Assembly (NCBI RefSeq): GCF_018403325.1
Contig: NZ_BOSL01000015.1
Coordinates: 92,710-156,709 of the forward strand
Length of the DNA stretch: 64,000 bases
Reading direction: 5' to 3'
DNA from: Paenibacillus vini
GTDB taxonomy: Bacteria > Bacillota > Bacilli > Paenibacillales > Paenibacillaceae
Position 1 is the stretch's first letter; every line of letters begins with the position of its first letter. The notes below the pieces were generated by a model. That model was not told the origin of the DNA. It did not search any database and saw only the letters and a program-made list of their open reading frames with translations. Position numbers and translations under genes: made by a program. Below, piece by piece: positions 61,267 to 64,000 of this stretch.

Positions 61267-61805
61267 AATTCCTCCAATCCGGCATGTCCTTCTGCCGTTT
61301 CCCAGCGATGCTCGTATTTTTGCAGTCGGGGATGAATAACGGAAGGCTGCTCCGTCAAAATAAGCCGAATGCTTTTAATCCATTCCTCAAAAGAAGAGAA
61401 GGAGGCGAATAAATTGGCCGTTTCCGGCGTTATGAGCAGAAAGTAAGGAGCGGGGTATTTTTCCGCCAAAAAACGGAGCGCCGAGTCGATCGGCGTGTAC
61501 TTTTTACGTTTCCCCTCCCAGCCTTCCACGGTGATATCCGCATGCTGCCGTGCCCGCCGCCAGTCATGGAGCTCGTCCTCCCTTTTATAAAAGGAACGCA
61601 CTGGCTCTTTGGACATACGTCTAACCGTCTCCTCATGAAGGGGATACAACACAAGCGTACTAAAAGAACGCTCCTCCAAAATCGAAACGGCGCGTTCCAG
61701 ATCCGCTTCCGACGTATTCTCGAATGTATCGTAATAGATTAACGTACCTTTTCGTTTCGGGACAGGCGGCTCATAGCCAAAAGGGACTTGAATATTTTGT
61801 CTCAT
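61263..61805 (-). CDS. hypothetical protein coupled to nagZ
   Basis: A 180-residue soluble protein that I do not recognise. GTLIYYDTFENTSEADLERA and FSTLVLYPLHEETVRRMSKE suggest an alpha/beta fold; the middle has a basic patch (RRARQHAD). No membrane or signal segment. GGAGG precedes the ATG, and the stop overlaps nagZ. In this group of organisms wall-recycling genes often stand together, so a link is possible but unproven. Confidence 0.78.
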   Translation of the reverse strand: MRQNIQVPFGYEPPVPKRKGTLIYYDTFENTSEADLERAVSILEERSFSTLVLYPLHEETVRRMSKEPVRSFYKREDELHDWRRARQHADITVEGWEGKRKKYTPIDSALRFLAEKYPAPYFLLITPETANLFASFSSFEEWIKSIRLILTEQPSVIHPRLQKYEHRWETAEGHAGLEEL

Positions 61806-61951
61806 GTTCGGGTTCCTCCGGATTTGAAGTGGATATTCTAGTTAAAATTACCCTGCCAGACTTGATTTATTCCATTATAACGCCCATATGTTGCAATTTC
61901 ATTATCTTGCTTTTTCATCCTAAAATGAGTACATACGTTCAGGCCAAGGGG

Positions 61952-61957
61952 TATAAT
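61952..61957 (+). promoter_or_regulatory. possible -10 element of the ada operon
   Basis: TATAAT 20 bases before the GTG start at 61977. No clear TTGACA is found 17 bases upstream, which is compatible with an activator-dependent promoter such as one controlled by methylated Ada itself. Confidence 0.4.
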
Positions 61958-61976
61958 GGGCGTGGAGGTGAATGAT

Positions 61977-62552
61977 GTGGCCGACTATATAGTGACTGAG
62001 GCTCAATGGCTGTCTATAATTCAGAACGATGCCGCTAGTGACGGAAAGTTCTTTTACGCCGTAAAAACGACGGGCATTTTCTGCCGTCCTTCCTGCAAAT
62101 CCAAGCCTCCCAATCGAGAAAATATCACCGTGTTTCCGAACGCCGATCATGCCCTTTCCGCCGGATACCGTCCGTGCAAACGCTGCAAGCCTACCGGCCT
62201 GCGGCTTCCCGATGAGGAGTGGATCTCGGTGGTGGCCGAATATATCGATAAGCACTATATGGAGGAATTAAGCCTGCAACTGCTCGCCGACCTCGCCCAT
62301 GGTAGTCCTTATCACCTTCACAGAACATTCAAAAAAGTGAACGGGGTCACTCCAGTGGAGTATATTCAAAAAGTCCGCATCGAACAGGCCAAGTCGCGCT
62401 TGTCGACAACGAGTCAGCCGGTGGCGGAGATCGGCAAGCAAGTCGGACTCCCCAATACACCTTATTTTATAACTTTGTTTAAAAAACTCACCGGCCTTAC
62501 GCCGGCCAACTATCGATCATTGCACACTACGATCTCAAAAGGGGGCAGTTAA
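61977..62552 (+). CDS. adaA: methylphosphotriester-DNA methyltransferase / AraC regulator AdaA
   Basis: A 191-residue protein. GIFCRPSCKSKPP and YRPCKRCKP provide the four zinc Cys; the first accepts a methyl group from DNA phosphotriesters. LSLQLLADLAHGSPYHLHRTFKKV and VAEIGKQVGLPNTPYFITLFKK are AraC helix-turn-helix units that switch on the regulon. GGAGG lies eight bases before the GTG at 61977; an ATG at 61956 is in frame without a site. It is coupled to the ogt gene one base later, as in Bacillus subtilis adaA-adaB. Confidence 0.93.
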   Translation: MADYIVTEAQWLSIIQNDAASDGKFFYAVKTTGIFCRPSCKSKPPNRENITVFPNADHALSAGYRPCKRCKPTGLRLPDEEWISVVAEYIDKHYMEELSLQLLADLAHGSPYHLHRTFKKVNGVTPVEYIQKVRIEQAKSRLSTTSQPVAEIGKQVGLPNTPYFITLFKKLTGLTPANYRSLHTTISKGGS

Positions 62553-62553
62553 T

Positions 62554-63090
62554 ATGACGCAGAACGACCCGATTTACTGGAGTCATCTATTTAACGAAAA
62601 TTGGAGCCTAATTGTTGCCGCCGGGGAACAAGGGCTTTGCTATGTGGGCTCCCAAGGGGCAGATGTGCAGGAATTGGAGAACTGGGCGAATCGCCGCTTC
62701 CCCAGCCGTCCCCTGATCCGGGACGATGCCCGGCTTCAACCTTATGCTGACGAACTCGAAGCCTATTTGCTAGGCAAACTCACGAGCTTCTCCGTTCCCT
62801 TCGAAACAACGGGAACCCCGTTCCAGCAGGCTGTCTGGAAGGCGTTATGCGACATCCCTTACGGGCAAACCGCTTCGTATTCCGACATCGCCCTTCGCAT
62901 CGGCAAACCGTCTTCGGTCCGCGCCGTTGGAACGGCGATCGGCGCCAATCCGGTGCTGATCACCATTCCTTGTCATCGGGTGATTGGGAAGAATGGGGGG
63001 CTGACCGGGTATCGTGGGGGGCTTGAGATGAAGACTAGGTTGCTGGAGATTGAGGGGAGGGCCTCTGGAGGGTTTGAGGTTGTAGATTAA
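62554..63090 (+). CDS. ogt: methylated-DNA-protein cysteine S-methyltransferase
   Basis: A 178-residue suicide repair enzyme (AdaB/Ogt). GTPFQQAVWKALCDIPYGQTASY is the DNA-binding region and IPCHRVIGKNGGLTGYRGG contains the acceptor Cys of PCHR. It removes alkyl groups from O6-guanine. AAAAGGGGG precedes the ATG. A terminator follows at 63116. Regulated through AdaA. Confidence 0.94.
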   Translation: MTQNDPIYWSHLFNENWSLIVAAGEQGLCYVGSQGADVQELENWANRRFPSRPLIRDDARLQPYADELEAYLLGKLTSFSVPFETTGTPFQQAVWKALCDIPYGQTASYSDIALRIGKPSSVRAVGTAIGANPVLITIPCHRVIGKNGGLTGYRGGLEMKTRLLEIEGRASGGFEVVD

Positions 63091-63115
63091 GCTAGAAATA
63101 TTGAATGGCAAGAAG

Positions 63116-63158
63116 GGAAGAGTCGCTTTCCCAATAAAGCGGTCCTCTTGTTTTTCGT
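63116..63158 (+). terminator. terminator of adaA-ogt
   Basis: AAGAG-TCGCTTT / AAAGCGG-TCCTCTT imperfect stem followed by GTTTTTC, about 25 bases after the stop. Confidence 0.65.
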
Positions 63159-63318
63159 GTCTTATTAATTTACTAATCCTCTATTGCATCTACAAATTGC
63201 AGCTTGTTATATATTAATGACATTCTATATAATTGTTCTTGCTTCACTATAATCCGAGCCTCCAGACTCCGCTAAGTGAAAATGATGGATACGAAAGAAA
63301 GAACATTGAAATAGTCCT

Positions 63319-63903
63319 TCATTTGCTTTTCATCTCAATAAGTGCATTCATTAATCTGGTAAGAATAAGTCCTATGAGTACTAGTTCAATTAATTTCCCG
63401 AAGACACTTTGAATAACCGTGATAATATTGAAAATATATGTATTACTAAGAATCGTTTGAACATCTTCTCTGAGTGGCAAAGAAAAGTTCAATGCAAATG
63501 CAATATATGCAGTTTCAAATAAATTAATATAGTTATTTGTAAGTATAAACAAACTATAGTAAACGACTGAAAATATAATATTGGTAACAATCATTGCCGC
63601 AAAAATGTAAAATATCAGAACCCTATTGCTGAACTTTAATAGTCCATTATAGATGTATGAAATAAATTCAGTTAAGCTAATAAATAAAGTAAGGCTTATT
63701 TCTATTAATATAAAATATGAAAACATCTTTGATGTTAGTTCCGATACCCCTATTGTTTCCACTAAAAATCTCATTAGCAAAAAGTAAAAAGGCATACCAA
63801 AAAACCATAAAGTTACCGATAGAAAAAAGTTCAACATATGAAATGAATCATCTTTTTTCTTTAGGTATTTACTGGGTCTGTCAAGATTTTTGTGTAAACT
63901 CAT
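63319..63903 (-). CDS. hypothetical AT-rich membrane protein
   Basis: A 194-residue protein with about four to five hydrophobic helices (FLSVTLWFFGMPFYFLLMRF, YFILIEISLTLFISLTEFI, VLIFYIFAAMIVTNIIFSVV, VQSVFGKLIELVLIGLILTR) and a short charged N-terminus. The coding region is clearly more AT-rich than its neighbours, suggesting recent gain. No ribosome site is seen before the ATG at 63903, and an AAATCCCCC / GGGGGATTT hairpin lies just upstream, so the start and expression are doubtful. I recognise no family. Confidence 0.55.
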   Translation of the reverse strand: MSLHKNLDRPSKYLKKKDDSFHMLNFFLSVTLWFFGMPFYFLLMRFLVETIGVSELTSKMFSYFILIEISLTLFISLTEFISYIYNGLLKFSNRVLIFYIFAAMIVTNIIFSVVYYSLFILTNNYINLFETAYIAFALNFSLPLREDVQTILSNTYIFNIITVIQSVFGKLIELVLIGLILTRLMNALIEMKSK

Positions 63904-64000
63904 TGTCAAGCAAATCCCCCGAGGGGGATTTGGCGTTTCTAACGTAAATAGTTACTGATGCGATCCGGAAAGAAGACGGATAGCTGGAGTAGCATTTGCC
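63904..64000. other. right edge without a recognisable gene
   Basis: Only the AAATCCCCC-GAG-type hairpin (63912-63931) and unstructured sequence are seen; no start codon with a ribosome site occurs before the window ends. Confidence 0.4.

Overview
The window reads as chromosomal DNA of an endospore-forming Firmicute, most likely Paenibacillus or a close relative. The evidence is strong AAGGAGG-type ribosome sites with many TTG/GTG starts, spore-coat families (two CgeB-like proteins, a YheC/YheD protein, a YjcZ-like micropeptide), ykoEDC behind a TPP riboswitch, ecsAB, an adaA-ogt pair, and short palindromic intergenic repeats of a kind I associate with Paenibacillus. No rRNA, tRNA, CRISPR array, transposase or phage gene was seen.

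Region 1 (about 0.2-37 kb) is one large glycan-assembly locus with spore-surface hallmarks. On the left (0.9-5.2 kb, +) are CDP-glucose 4,6-dehydratase, a 3,5-epimerase, a GT2 glycosyltransferase, an acetyltransferase and a PLP aminotransferase; the matching CDP-glucose pyrophosphorylase (rfbF) lies 18 kb away at 22.9-23.7 kb. From 5.3 to 14.1 kb small helical proteins alternate with unusual glycosyltransferases: a DUF4214-GT4 fusion, a GT2-TPR protein and a 925-residue GT4-TPR-GT4 protein. A minus-strand operon at 14.2-18.0 kb encodes a GDP-perosamine / N-acetyl-perosamine type pathway. Two tandem GT-B-like paralogues and an APH-fold kinase-like gene follow (18.2-22.8 kb).

From 35.5 kb down to 22.9 kb the minus strand carries a GT4, two paralogous GT2s, another GT2, a nucleotidyltransferase, a GT-D enzyme, a GT2 with a repeat tail, four small proteins, two CgeB-like proteins and rfbF. 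Five of these proteins, plus one degenerate case, share a short N-terminal module: a Lys/Arg-rich tail followed by Gly-aromatic repeats with an exact period of four (GYxxGYxxG). One, at 26.4 kb, consists of little else. At least six small proteins across the locus share a helical signature of the form I-A-x-x-E-x-x-L-A-x-I-L-N-A-E. My best candidate for an undescribed system is a spore-surface glycosylation machine in which the basic Gly-aromatic module concentrates the enzymes and the small helical proteins are acceptors or structural parts. This is inference.

Region 2 (37-64 kb) is ordinary chromosome: thiamine-precursor ECF transporter (ykoEDC) with TPP riboswitch, phosphatidylserine decarboxylase, a DUF4097-type lipoprotein, AraC and MocR regulators, a PNPOx-like flavoprotein, an aminotransferase, ecsAB, a DEAD-box helicase, an SDR, CheX, a LysR regulator, a PHP phosphatase, several GNATs, a K+ channel, YbaK, DUF1361, an alkyltransferase-like protein, NagZ, and the adaA-ogt alkylation repair pair.

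Mobile or repeat DNA: three 177-bp MITE-like elements with flanking target duplications (27.9, 35.5 and 43.6 kb), two families of palindromic intergenic repeats (51.7 and 59.7 kb), a 10/30-bp tandem repeat (47.7 kb), and a 12-bp in-frame repeat in the helicase gene.
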